Positions 1-10,071 are shown, counted from the stretch's first letter. The stretch is DNA of 64,000 nucleotides from Pseudomicrostroma phylloplanum (GCA_039545275.1 BCHS01000006.1:868001-932000); one strand, 5' to 3'. Numbers and translations are program-made. Notes: generated from the letters alone by a model not told the origin.

Positions 1-411
1 CATATGAGCTGAGGCGAGCAGTGGATAGCGGCCACCAGGGATGTAGCATCCCACCTTCTCGATCGGGACATTCTTCTGGCCCAGTATGACACCAGGCTGC
101 GTCTCAATTTCAAAGTCGGTGAGGGAGCTCCGTTGCGCCTCGGCAAACCGTCTGACGTTGGCCTGCACTTGCTTGATATCCTGTACCGTCTGCGGCGGCA
201 GAGCGGCAATGGAGGCATCGATCTGCTCTTGAGTCAAGCGGAAGGATGGTGGAGACCACTTGTCGAACTTCTCAGAGAACTCTCGAACGGCAGCGTCACC
301 TTCAGCCCTGATCTTCGCAATGGCAGTCTTGACAATCTCGACGACATGAGGTGGTGAAGACGTGTCTTGGGTCTCTTGGCTGTGCGCCTCCTTGAGGAAA
401 GTCTGGACCAT
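1..411 (-). CDS. Histidinol-dehydrogenase-like enzyme, N-terminal part
   Basis: 137 codons are visible from the start codon at 411 down to the window edge, so the C-terminal two thirds are missing. The frame is open with no intron. It carries the HisD-family NAD-binding segment CYIPGGRYPLLASAHM at about residues 122-137. In most fungi the histidine-biosynthetic activity belongs to the trifunctional HIS4 protein. A stand-alone copy with the CYxPGGRYPL..SAHM variant is typical of HisD paralogues that oxidise other alcohols in catabolic pathways (for example the sulfopropanediol dehydrogenase type). It lies head-to-tail behind the cupin gene, and its upstream gap carries three CCCCAC sites. A catabolic NAD-dependent alcohol dehydrogenase is more likely than histidine synthesis, but the substrate is unknown. 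Confidence 0.8.
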   Translation of the reverse strand, partial: MVQTFLKEAHSQETQDTSSPPHVVEIVKTAIAKIRAEGDAAVREFSEKFDKWSPPSFRLTQEQIDASIAALPPQTVQDIKQVQANVRRFAEAQRSSLTDFEIETQPGVILGQKNVPIEKVGCYIPGGRYPLLASAHM

Positions 412-852
412 GGTGTGCTCTTGAGGTTTGATGCTCGGTGAGACAAAAGCTATAAGGAATTGTTACCAGGTATTAGGCTTAAGCTACTATCCTCTTCCTT
501 TTGACTTTTGTCGCGACTTCACCCTTTCCGCATTGTCACTCCGCTGATCCCACAGCTCTCTCGGACTGCTCCCCCACAGGTCGATACTGATTGGCCCCCA
601 CCCCCAAGCGCCGCTGTTATCACCCCACATTTCTCTACCCCGCACTGTCGGCTTTTCCGCCACCACCGCACCGGCCACCACCACAACGGTGCATAGGATC
701 TTGATCCGTCCCGTTCGGACGCAGGCCAGGCAGCTCGGATGGCGGCTCACAACGGGAACATTCGTAAGGCCGCACATGTCAGAGATCAAGGTGGAGGAAG
801 CACTCATTGTAGTCCGAAGGGAATGACAGGTTATTCAGAAGTGCAAAGACGA
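412..852. promoter_or_regulatory. Upstream region of HisD-like gene with CCCCAC sites
   Basis: This gap lies between the start of the HisD-like gene and the stop of the cupin gene. CCCCAC occurs at 572-577, 596-601 and 623-628, and the variant CCCCGC at 638-643. No convincing gene is seen. The sites are those found in every other promoter gap of the 1-19 kb cluster. Confidence 0.45.
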
Positions 853-1484
853 TTACTGCTGAGCGCTATCAGGGTATCCTTCGTCCTCCAAGCGCTTGCC
901 ATCTATGACAATTGGCTTTGCATCCAGCAGCACATATGCCACCCTAGTCCACTCCTTGGTGTTGTTCCTCCAAAGATGGTTGGTTCCCTTCTGAACACAG
1001 ACCTCGCTCTGCTTCAATGTGCGCTTCTCGCCCGAGTCGAGCTCCACCTCGATCTCTCCCCACAGCACAATGCCATAGTCGATGCTCTGTGTTCGATGCA
1101 TAGGAGACTGGATGCCGGGTGGAAAGTCAACGATCCGCAGAACCGAGCCGCCGTTCTGATTGTGGGAGCTGCCGGAGAAGACGGGCTTGAGAGCGCCATC
1201 TCGGGTGTCCATATTATCAGACGGGGACTCTTCGGTAGACCACATCACCTGTGGGCCCATCGAAGAGGCAGGGAGTTGAGTATGTAGCAGTACAAGCCGA
1301 CACTGTTCGCGCAATCTCTGCTCACCGCAAAAGTAGCATGCTCCGATGTCAAGTCGAGCCGCTTGATCTCATCTTCACTTGCAACCACGGCTTTGCCATC
1401 TTCGCGATGACCAGTCACGATCCTGCGGATGGTGGGAGCGTATTTGCCCCCAACGGTGATATCGAATGGTTGCGAGGAGGTCAT
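853..1484 (-). CDS. Cupin-domain protein
   Basis: Two exons, 1326-1484 and 853-1248, are joined in phase 0 over a 77-nt GTGAGC...CACAG intron and give 184 aa. The C-terminal half is a small single-domain cupin (cupin_2 fold): the PPGIQSPMHRTQSIDY strand, a Gly-rich turn (VLWGEIEVELDSG) and a second motif QKGTNHLWRNN. The first motif has His-Arg-Thr where classic cupins have HxH, and Asp near the usual Glu position, so metal binding may be altered. Such proteins occur in fungal gene clusters for aromatic and secondary metabolism as isomerases, decarboxylases or oxygenases. It is divergent from the FAD monooxygenase gene and shares its promoter. An in-frame upstream ATG at 1610 would add 42 residues without cupin features, so 1484 was preferred. 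Confidence 0.8.
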
Positions 1485-1867
1485 ACTTGCACGAAGGTGG
1501 TGTGAAGCCGTTACCAAGAGGTATACAGCAGGAAATGTGATGCCAAAATCGCCTTCGAAATTCGGATGGCCCCTCAGTCGTAGCGGCTGTCGGAGTTTCG
1601 CGACCCCCACTCGGGCCTCGGTGGGGGCAGACGAGAGCGAGAGCGGGAGCGGGGGCGGGAGCGTGGTCCCTGCTTTAGCATTAGCATCGCAGCGTCAAGG
1701 GCGTCCGGGGTAAGTCGAGATCCGAACTGGGTGTCCGAACCTTACAGCCACGAGACTTATCGTCTCGAGCCTCGACGCAAGGCCGATCGGGTCTGCCTCA
1801 TAAGTCACAAAGCTCTCCCGGCTCCCTTGTCCACTCCTTGCTTACGTCCAATCCCATACAAGTCACC
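1485..1867. promoter_or_regulatory. Divergent promoter, inverted CCCCCAC/GTGGGGG pair
   Basis: This is the shared promoter of the cupin and FAD-monooxygenase genes. It holds a perfect inverted repeat: CCCCCAC at 1604-1610 and GTGGGGG at 1621-1627, separated by 10 bp. A GC-rich GAGCGGGAGC-type run follows around 1631-1660. The inverted pair is a good candidate operator for a dimeric or paired regulator. Confidence 0.45.
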
Positions 1868-3319
1868 ATGTCGAAGTACTCAGAAGCTAGCTCCACCGCA
1901 CCTCAAGGCCTGAACATCATCATCGTGGGTGGTGGTATTGCAGGTCTCGCTGCAGCACGGACTCTACGAGAGCGCCACAATGTCACGATTCTCGAGCAAT
2001 GGGGCATGAAGTCTGAGACAGGTGCTGCGATCCAGTGAGTATGGAGCCGACTCTGCTAGAACTCGTGATTTTTTCCCCATCGCCATGCTGAGAGCTGACT
2101 CTCGCCCCTCCATCTCATCAGTACTGGTCCAAATGCCTCCAAGCTCGTTCTGAAGTGGGGCGTTGATTTGTCCGAGAGTCCTCACTTCAAAGTGGTGCGC
2201 GAGCACACAGGCAAGGGCAAGAAGGTGATGGAGCAACGGCTCGACCCCGCCGCGATGTGGGGTGCACCGTGGCTACTGAACCACCGTGTGACTCTGCACA
2301 AGCAACTTCTAGCAAACGCCACCGCTGACGACGGCACGGTTCCAGGGAAGCCACCCAAGATTCTACTGGGCAAGAAGGTAGTTCGGGCCAACGTGGACGA
2401 CACTTCAGTAACTCTTGACGACGGTACCGTCATGAAGGCAGATGTTCTCATTGCCGCCGATGGAATTAGGTCCGTCATCCAACGCGAAGTCATCGGCGAC
2501 TCATTGGTTGCCAAGCCAAGCGGCCACTCAGCCTATCGCTGCCTTATTCCAGGAGACCCAATCAAGGCCGATCCCGAATGGAGCTACCTCTTCGACACAT
2601 CTGGTTGCAACATCTTCCTGGCTGAAGATCGCCGAGTCGTTGCATACACTTGCGCTTACCAAGGTCGAGACTACATCAATATTGTCGCTGCTTGCCCCGA
2701 TAGGTCACTGTCCGAAGGCGTCAATCCCAAAGAGAGCTGGTCTGCGAAAGGCTCCGTCTCTGAGCTCGTCAACACCTTTTCAGACTTCTCACCTGCTATT
2801 CAGCGGTTATTGTCGTACAGTGAAGAGTGCGGTCTGTGGCAACTGCGAGACCAAGACCCTCTCAAGAATTGGCACAAGAAACAGACCGTATTGATCGGTG
2901 ACGCAGCTCACCCCATGCTGCCTCATCTTGGTCAGGGTGGCTCACAAGCAATTGAGGATGCAGATATGCTGGGCTACTTGTTCAAGGACATAGACTCAAC
3001 AGCATCGCGTAGTCTCATCGAGAAGAGGCTGCAAAAGTTCTTTGAATTGCGGTGGCCACGCGCTACTTTCTGTCAAGAGAACAGCAGATCGCAAGCTCTA
3101 GGTGTCCGTGAGAACGACGCAGAGCTTGGTGTGCCGATCTTGAACCCCTTGAAGACGGCTCATTACCTCTACACATACGAAGACGGAGAGACGTGGGCTG
3201 CTCAGCAGGCAGAGGTGGCAAAGGCAAAGAACGAGTCTATGCTTGAGGCGGTCGACAAGTCGATCTCTGTCCCGCCCCAGGTAGCACAGGCCGTCGCAGC
3301 ACAGGTGGCAACTATCTGA
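1868..3319 (+). CDS. FAD-dependent monooxygenase, salicylate hydroxylase-like
   Basis: Two exons, 1868-2034 and 2122-3319, join over an 87-nt intron and give 454 aa, the usual length for group A flavoprotein hydroxylases. The FAD-binding GGGIAG is at residues 21-26, the DG motif AADGIRS near 167, and the second FAD motif GDAAHPMLPHLGQGG near 315. Splicing restores the conserved IHTGPNA segment after GAA. Family members hydroxylate aromatic acids (salicylate, 3-hydroxybenzoate, 6-hydroxynicotinate) with NAD(P)H and O2, often with decarboxylation. The substrate cannot be told from sequence. The nearby LigB-type ring-cleavage dioxygenase fits hydroxylation followed by ring opening. The promoter carries the inverted GTGGGG pair. 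Confidence 0.88.
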
Positions 3320-3453
3320 TTCGTAGCGTCTTCATTGTACTTCCGTCTGCTTTACATCGTCATTGTCAATTTCACCATTCACGCTGATACACGCAAGCAG
3401 TGAAATTCAGGCATTGTAAATGCTGCATTGCAAGCCTGCATCTCGTCTTGTCG

Positions 3454-4243
3454 TCATTGCGCAGTCACCTCCTTGGCCTTGTGCATCGCTTGGGGCACCA
3501 ATTCAATCCAGTTGCCGTCCGGATCGGTGATAAAGGCGACCTTGGAAAAGATGAAGTCTGTAGAGCTATGGAACGCCGGAGTGTCCGACGGGAGACCCAT
3601 GACGCTCATCGAAGTCGGCGGGCCTAGTGGCTTGACGACCTGGACACCCTCATCGTCGAATGCCCCCGCCTTGGCTAGGATCACCTCGACGTCCGGCACG
3701 GACAATCCGATGTGGAAGTATCCAAGCGGGGAAGTCGCAGGGATCCCACGGGCTTCTGGACGGGATGGTTGCGTCCCATGCAGGTAGAGTAGCTCGATGA
3801 GACCACTCTGACTTTGCATTGACTTGAAGACTTCACTCGCGGGTACACCTGGTACCGGCTGACTGATGAAGATGACAGTCTGCGGACCAGTGCTGGAAGT
3901 ACAGGAGGACCTGGCATTAGAGCTCTACTCACCCAACGTTGCCCTCTTTCCAGCGGGACTCACTTCCAAATCATGACCTCCTGAAAGCCTAGCACCTCAC
4001 GGTAGAAGCGGAGGCTGCGGTCGGGGTCACTGATCTTGATGCAGGTGTGATTCAGAATGGTCTGTCCTGCCGCTTCGCTGCTTTCGCTCGCCACCTCATC
4101 TGAGCTGTTGAGACGCAAGCAAGCATTCCCGTATGAGATCCATTTGGTCAGAAGGCGGTCATCACTTGACTTCACCTCACACACCGTACTGACCCAAGCT
4201 TGCGCTCGCCTGGCTTCAGCTCTGACCAAGTGGAAGCGACCAT
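3454..4243 (-). CDS. Glyoxalase-fold (VOC) family protein
   Basis: Three exons, 4194-4243, 3964-4104 and 3454-3892 (introns of 89 and 71 nt), give 209 aa. The protein begins its VOC domain at ILNHTCIKISDPDRSLRFYR, then VLGFQEV, and continues with PLGYFHIGLSVPDV and a C-terminal FITDPDGNWIELV with the metal-ligand Glu. This is the layout of lactoylglutathione lyase (glyoxalase I), with His in the first strand and Glu in the last. Glyoxalase I detoxifies methylglyoxal, but in a catabolic cluster a VOC protein may be an isomerase or dioxygenase of the pathway. It is convergent with the monooxygenase gene and divergent from the regulator gene. The small first exon and start are less certain than the domain. 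Confidence 0.82.
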
Positions 4244-4673
4244 GGAGAAGGAGGTTTGTCTTGACAGAACGCTGTATGTGCTTTCCCCTTCGCGTCTCGC
4301 ACATACAGCGCTCGATCTTCGAGCCGGGTGAATAATGGCAACTGCAACTCTAGGTTCGCCCCGCACCGGGCCAATGTGTGCAGCTCGCGGCCGCTGCCCC
4401 ACAGCGCCGCATCATGGTGATCGCGGGGCCCCCACCCGATATCCGGGTCGTGTGGGGTAGCTGCGTACGGCTTTCCGGCTCTCCGGCACGACGCCTCACG
4501 CAGCAAGGCGTTGAGCCGACGCGCGGCAGCCACCGCGTCCTGCTCCCCGCAGAGGCCGTGCTTAGCAGAGTTTGGCCCCATCTGCATCCTCGTACCCCTT
4601 TCTGCCCCCCCACTATCGCACCCCCGCAGTCCGGGCTTCCCGAGCCGAGGGCTTTGGTCTCTGGTGCTCCACA
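4244..4673. promoter_or_regulatory. Regulator/VOC divergent promoter with GTGGGG array
   Basis: This 430-bp gap is shared by the VOC gene and the regulator gene. CCCCAC lies at 4397-4402, 4430-4435 and 4608-4613, and GTGGGG at 4452-4457. The related GCGGGG/CCCCGC occurs at 4359-4364, 4423-4428, 4545-4550 and 4622-4627. This is one of the densest arrays in the window and sits directly upstream of the regulator, which suggests autoregulation. Confidence 0.5.
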
Positions 4674-7600
4674 ATGAGTCGCACCACTGATTCCTCTTCT
4701 CCTAATTCAGGGCCGCAGACCGGTGGCCCTCCAGTCGTTCCCACCAATAAGCCCGCGAGGCCGAGACGTCCGCCTGTCCGAGAGGAAGACCGTACACCCT
4801 GTCCGGTGTGCGAGCGGTCCTTCAGTCGCCCAGAGCACATGTACCGGCACTTGCTCATCCACCAAGGCCAGGAAGATGGCTCGCAGCAACAACACGTCTG
4901 TTCGGTGTGCAACAAGGAGTACTCTCGAAAGGATGCCCTTCTGCGCCATCAGCAGACGCATGGACCAGAGGTAGCAGACGCGCTCGCCGCCAGCTCTCGT
5001 CTGGCCTCGCCGGACCAGCGACGAGCACCAAGCAGGATTCGAAAGGCCTGTGAGCGCTGTTCTCGCATGAAGATCCGCTGCGATGGTCAAAGACCGTGTC
5101 AGAAGTGCGTGGGGAAGCCGGCGCTGGCTCGCGAGTGCAGCAGGCAGGTGGATGACAATGACTCGGACGCGCAGTCGTCTGCCCACCAACGCCTGCTGCA
5201 GAGCTGGAGAGCGAGGCAGCATGATCACCCCAGTCAAGCTTCTCATCGATCCGACTCTTCACTGGACACAGGCTATCACAGCGATGACGACGTCGGTACA
5301 GCAGTCAGACTACGTGATCGAGGAAAGCGAGGTTCCCCGCCTCAACTCATCAGCGCTTTGAGGCAGCCATCAGCACGGCCCCTCTCACCAAGGCAAGGCT
5401 CCGGAGTACAGGAGGGTCATGTTCTAGCTTCGGGCTCCTCGGTATCGCCGCGACGCGATCCGGCAGCACTTTCTCACCTGGTATCCACATCTCAACACCC
5501 CGCTCTGCCTAGCCTGCCCTTCGTTCCTGGACACAACGTTTCTGCCACGGCCAGAAGCCCGGCCAGCTTGCCTATACTCAATCCTTCCGCGTCACTGCCG
5601 CCGTCTCTCTCTATGGATCGTGCACCCCTTCGCAACAGCGTTGCCTTCGCAGCAGCTTTCGCTGCATCCGAGCCGCCTCAAAATGAACCGACGAGCGTAT
5701 CTTTCAGCGAAGAGGTCGAGCTGATCAGCGCCACCAATCCTACTCCATCTTCGGACTTCGAGATGAATGCGATCACCCCCTCCCATCACGTACAGCTGCA
5801 AGACTTTTCGAACTTGCACTCGGGAGACGACATTCTTGCAATGTCAGATCTAGAGTGGCTCTTTGCCTCGCCAGGCTCATTGCCATCGGTTGGTGTGGAG
5901 GACATGACGGATCCTTTCGGGTTCATCGGTCTAGAGTATCAGATGGCACAAGGCTCGGGCTCGGGCACAGGCTCGACGCCGCATGCCAGTCACGGCTCAG
6001 TATGGGCACCTGCGCCCCAGATCACGGACTCTCAGGGACCTCATGCTCTCACTCCCACCGACAATCTCCTCGACCTGTTGGCAGGCGCCGCTTCCCTCGA
6101 TGTCCCGGAACGTAGGTCGCAAAGCGTTGGCCATTTCCAGCATCCCGCCCGAGTGGCCAAGCTTCCAGACTTCCTGGACAGCTCTCGTCGGCTTGCTCTG
6201 CCACCTTCGCGCCGGGAGTCTACGATACCGGTCGCAGCGCAGAGCCCAGCACGGCCACAGGCTCCCGTCACACCAGGCATGCCGATTGAGTCGCAGGGCA
6301 ACCCACCTCGCAAACGACAGCGTCGGCTCGAACCACAAGATCTGACGGCTCCCTCCCGCAGAGCTTCTCCTACCCGCCAAATTCGACCACTCCCTTCGCC
6401 AAACATGCAGTCATCTGGGTCAGGAGCCGACAACGTCGAGGCATCGCAGACCCACTCACGTAGCAGTGAAGAGAATACAGCGCCGACACAGTGGCCTAAT
6501 TCTTGGTACCCCGAAAAGGGACCAAGTCAGACAAAGATCGATCATCTGGCAGCACACCACCTCAATGCGACCCCTGACATCATCGCAGAGGAGTCTTCCT
6601 GCCAAGTACCTGCAATTGATGCTTCGTCGGTCCCGAAGCTGCATTCCTTGGCCGACTTCGTGGATGCCGATGGACAAGGCGAGCACTCAGTAGGATCGAT
6701 CCTGAAGAGCATCAATGTAGAGACTTATGATCTCATGCTCCAACTGTTCTTCGAAAGGTTTCATCCTCGCTACAACTTCCTTCACCAGCCGAGCTTTCAC
6801 CCTGCGACTGCTCATCCTCTGCTATTAGCAGCCTGCTGCGCCCTAGGATGCTCTTTCTCGCAGATGCCTAATGCACGACAACTGGCCGACTATTTGGCAG
6901 ACACGGTTCACAGCGCAATCAATATCACTTGCCTTCGAGAGAATCTTCATGCTCGCTCTCTGAGTATCATTCGAGCACTTTGCATCGTCAGTATTTGCTT
7001 CGGAAGTGCTGGCAATCAGCGACTTCTCGAGCATGGCGAAGCTCAGCGCTCCGCATTGGCTACCATGGTCCGGCGGTGTCATCTTCTCGAGTATCAGCCG
7101 ACTCCAGAGATCGCAGTAGGAGAGGCAACAGGTGCCAGCGCCACGCACGATCAATGGCAAGCGTGGCTTCACTGGGAAGGCATCAAGAGGACATCTTGGA
7201 CCTGCGTCGTTGCCGATCTCGAATTCTGTTCCGCCTGGAAGGTGCCACCCATCTATAGCCTTGACGAGCTTCGCGCCGAGCTGCCTCATTCGGATCGCAA
7301 ATGGATGGCACCGAACGCGAACATGTGGAAAGCCTGCCGCACCGAGCCTTCAGTGACACTATCTGAAGCTCACGAGCGCCTGCAGACGTCAGTGGCGGCG
7401 AGTAGCTCAGGTGGCCAGCAAGGAACAATCAACATCTTTCCCGAGGCTTCACTACTCAACTCGAAGGTTCTGAGTTGCACGTTGCACTTGTATGCGACAA
7501 GTCTTAGAGCTTTCGCTCGCAATTCTTTGATCATTCGAGCACTCAGACAGCCTCATGAAGTGTTCCGGAACCTCCTCGTACAGTCGTGCGATTTAGTGGC

Positions 7601-8369
7601 TGCTCGTCACTCTCAGCATTCTGATCCAGGAGACGGCCTCGACAACGAAGAACTCACAAACGTCAGCTTTGAGCAGATGATGCACTTCATCCACTTGTCG
7701 CTGATGGTGGATCTTGCGGACGTCCAGAAGCTCGGAGGGCGAAAGGGAACAAAGCAAGCCAATGCAGCCTTGCTCAAGGTGCACCAACAGCGCCTGGAAG
7801 ACCCAGACGACGCAGACTTAGTGGCGGGCTCCTGTGGCCGCATCATACACTTGGCTCGATCTTATCCAGCTGTGCTGACATACAGCATCAACATCGTTTT
7901 TTACGCAAGTCTCTACCTGTATGCTTTCTCGAAGAGCCTTCAGCATGCGAATGGCCAGACTGACGCAGAAGTCGAAGCGGACAGTACGGGGGCAGTCACC
8001 GTCATATCCCTCGACAGTCCAAGCACCAGACTGCAGCGCCCGCATGAGGAGCGAGACAAGGCTTCGCACACCAAGAAGCGTTACCAGCTACGCTTCGTTG
8101 GCGACCTCTCGGGCCCGTCGGCCCCGCTTCGCATACTCAAGGTCTATTCTAGAATGCTTCTCAGCGAGCTCAGCCAGCGTACACCGGGCGCCTCGGCAAA
8201 GATCTTCGGCAGAGTACTGGCTGATCTGGCGACGGGAATGGAGAGACAGCAGCGTCTGAGTGAGATCAATTCGCGTGTCAATGGAAGCAGGACACAGCAA
8301 CGACAGCAACAGGGGGAGGATGGGCCCGCTCACAGTCAAGAGCAGCAAGCGATGGCTCCACCTGCCTGA
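4674..8369 (+). CDS. C2H2 plus Zn2Cys6 transcription factor
   Basis: A single-exon gene of 1231 aa. Finger 1 (C43, C46, H59, H63) and finger 2 (C76, C79, H92, H96) are classic C2H2 units. A Zn2Cys6 cluster follows with spacing C126-x2-C-x6-C-x5-C-x2-C-x9-C155. After about 550 residues of Ser/Pro-rich disordered sequence comes a fungal-specific TF domain (middle homology region), starting near INVETYDLMLQLFFERFHPR. The C-terminus is Gln-rich. Helix contact positions -1/3/6 are R/H/R in finger 1 (SRPEHMYR) and R/A/R in finger 2 (SRKDALLR), an Adr1/Msn2-like pair expected to read G-rich DNA. It is probably the pathway regulator of the surrounding cluster. The ATG at 4674 (ACAATG context) was chosen; an in-frame ATG at 4572 would add 34 unremarkable residues. 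Confidence 0.9.
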   Translation: MSRTTDSSSPNSGPQTGGPPVVPTNKPARPRRPPVREEDRTPCPVCERSFSRPEHMYRHLLIHQGQEDGSQQQHVCSVCNKEYSRKDALLRHQQTHGPEVADALAASSRLASPDQRRAPSRIRKACERCSRMKIRCDGQRPCQKCVGKPALARECSRQVDDNDSDAQSSAHQRLLQSWRARQHDHPSQASHRSDSSLDTGYHSDDDVGTAVRLRDRGKRGSPPQLISALRQPSARPLSPRQGSGVQEGHVLASGSSVSPRRDPAALSHLVSTSQHPALPSLPFVPGHNVSATARSPASLPILNPSASLPPSLSMDRAPLRNSVAFAAAFAASEPPQNEPTSVSFSEEVELISATNPTPSSDFEMNAITPSHHVQLQDFSNLHSGDDILAMSDLEWLFASPGSLPSVGVEDMTDPFGFIGLEYQMAQGSGSGTGSTPHASHGSVWAPAPQITDSQGPHALTPTDNLLDLLAGAASLDVPERRSQSVGHFQHPARVAKLPDFLDSSRRLALPPSRRESTIPVAAQSPARPQAPVTPGMPIESQGNPPRKRQRRLEPQDLTAPSRRASPTRQIRPLPSPNMQSSGSGADNVEASQTHSRSSEENTAPTQWPNSWYPEKGPSQTKIDHLAAHHLNATPDIIAEESSCQVPAIDASSVPKLHSLADFVDADGQGEHSVGSILKSINVETYDLMLQLFFERFHPRYNFLHQPSFHPATAHPLLLAACCALGCSFSQMPNARQLADYLADTVHSAINITCLRENLHARSLSIIRALCIVSICFGSAGNQRLLEHGEAQRSALATMVRRCHLLEYQPTPEIAVGEATGASATHDQWQAWLHWEGIKRTSWTCVVADLEFCSAWKVPPIYSLDELRAELPHSDRKWMAPNANMWKACRTEPSVTLSEAHERLQTSVAASSSGGQQGTINIFPEASLLNSKVLSCTLHLYATSLRAFARNSLIIRALRQPHEVFRNLLVQSCDLVAARHSQHSDPGDGLDNEELTNVSFEQMMHFIHLSLMVDLADVQKLGGRKGTKQANAALLKVHQQRLEDPDDADLVAGSCGRIIHLARSYPAVLTYSINIVFYASLYLYAFSKSLQHANGQTDAEVEADSTGAVTVISLDSPSTRLQRPHEERDKASHTKKRYQLRFVGDLSGPSAPLRILKVYSRMLLSELSQRTPGASAKIFGRVLADLATGMERQQRLSEINSRVNGSRTQQRQQQGEDGPAHSQEQQAMAPPA

Positions 8370-8508
8370 CCTGTCAGTGCTGACCAAAATTGTACAATTC
8401 GGAGAAACAAAAAGAGATAAGCATTGAACTGGGGATCATTTGTACATGTAATATCACCTTGAATCTCGGAATACCCCTGAGATACCAATCGAATACAAGA
8501 CGCTTACG

Positions 8509-9655
8509 TCAGGACGCTGCTCTCTTGGGGAGGTCCGTGAAATAGGGAGTCTGAGGCCATCGACCGAATTGATATTGGGTGTTGCGCATATTGCGTAGTC
8601 TGGTAGACGGTTGTGAAAGGAGCGAGCGGTTCGAGAAGTCAGTAGTCAGTCTCGGCGTACGAATCTGGATATCATGACCTGCATGCACTCACTCCCAGCA
8701 TTCGGCGCCGACGTGGTTGGGCTGACGCAGGTCTCGCTCAGAGCCTGTTGCTGCGCCCGCGGAGAAGAGGATGGGCAGGTAATGATCATCGGTACCCTAT
8801 GTGTGTGGAGGAGGAACGAGTCGCGGACAGCAGATTCAGAGCGTATTCCTGTCAGCGCAGTCCTCGTCCCGTACACCTTCTACTCACATGTGCGTCACGA
8901 TACTGAGGCGAGTCCATCAGGCTCACAAGCGCCCTCCTCAGCTTGGGTCCCGAGTACCTCTTGATCGCATCCGTCACCGCCTGTCCAAAGTCAATGGCCC
9001 ACTGCTCCGGCTCCTTCTCCTGCGCAAAGTTGTCCTTGTGGAAAATCACTTGTGTGTAGTTGAGTCGATAGAGATTGTGCACCGCTCCACCCGATCCGAT
9101 CAGAAGACACTTCTCGTCGCGCAGGTGCGATAGAGCGGTGCCCACGGCTAGATTCTTGTGTGGGTCGAAGAAGCCGTTTGTGGAGATGATGGACATGGGG
9201 AGGGAACGACCCTTGGGGAACATCCACCGCAGGATCAAGAGGGTGTCGTGGATGATCTCAAAGTCCGGAGCCGCCTTTGCGGAGATGCCTTGAGAATTAA
9301 GAGTCTCGATGATGTGCTCGGAGAAGGGCACGTCGATGTCCACCTCAAAGTTGAGGTACTTGGACGGCTCCACCCACGCCACGGGCTGCTTTGGCGGCTT
9401 TGGATTCGTAGCAACGAGAAAGTCGGGCGTGTCGGGGTGCCAGTGAGCGCCCTGGAACACGAGCCGCTCTACGCCGCATTCGATGGCTCTGCGTCCTACT
9501 TCCTCCCAGTAGGCTGCGGGCTCAGAGTGCTCTCCCATCATGGCTGTGGTGCCATGGGAAAAGAAGAAGACCGGCAGCCGACCTGGATTTGCTGGAGCTG
9601 AGCTCGAGGCCGGGGCCATGAGGGTGGAACTGGAAGGGCCTACGGCGGTGGGCAT
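8509..9655 (-). CDS. LigB-type extradiol aromatic ring-opening dioxygenase
   Basis: Three exons, 8888-9655, 8693-8796 and 8509-8599, give 320 aa in frame. The N-terminal strand PVFFFSHG with a metal-ligand His, QGAHWHPD, the GSGGAVHNL loop and the C-terminal HYLPILFSAGAATGS segment mark the class III extradiol (LigB / DOPA 4,5-dioxygenase) family, which uses a non-heme metal to cleave catechol-type rings. Splicing the second intron to the CTACCAG acceptor at 8600-8602 gives a plausible C-terminus (RNMRNTQYQFGRWPQ). Using an earlier AG would end after five residues and is less likely. It is convergent with the regulator gene. With the FAD monooxygenase it forms the core logic of the cluster: hydroxylation, then ring cleavage. 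Confidence 0.87.
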
Positions 9656-10071
9656 GGTTGGTGAATGGTGCAAGGATATCGAAGAGCAGAAAGTGTACAG
9701 TATCGCAAGATCGATGGCGGAATCAAACGTCAAGGTCTTGTCGTCGAAAGCTGGCGGCGTACATGGCGTGGGATGGGCCTCCCACCGGGCTTCGGCCACC
9801 AGGTGCTCCCTTTCCCCGCACTCGACGCACGGCCCGCCTCGGCCTTGCATCGGGTGTTGCCCCCACACGCCTTTTGGCCTGCAGGTGATCGAAGCCCTGC
9901 AGCAGTCCGGTCCCCACACTTGGCCCCACAGCTTCCCTGCCGCGTGACCCTCATGGCCGATACTTTCGCTTTCTTGCTTGCGAATGGCTAGGAACTGCTA
10001 CGATAGGTGTACACCTCATCATCATCTCACCTGCCTCCCCGTCAGCAAGACCACACCTGTTCACATACAAC
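9656..10071. promoter_or_regulatory. Divergent promoter with CCCCAC sites
   Basis: The gap lies between the dioxygenase gene (minus) and a small unknown gene (plus). CCCCAC occurs at 9861-9866, 9912-9917 and 9924-9929, and CCCCGC at 9814-9819. No other feature is seen. Confidence 0.45.

Noticed and set aside
3944..3963. A 20-nt GTGAGT...AG micro-intron plus an 11-nt mini-exon in the VOC gene.
   Set aside because: A single 71-nt intron (3893-3963) with the same donor and the normal CAG acceptor keeps the frame, so no ultra-short intron is needed.
8646..8876. A separate small minus-strand gene downstream of the LigB gene.
   Set aside because: The DNA is used by exon 2 and intron 2 of the dioxygenase in another frame, which gives conserved motifs.
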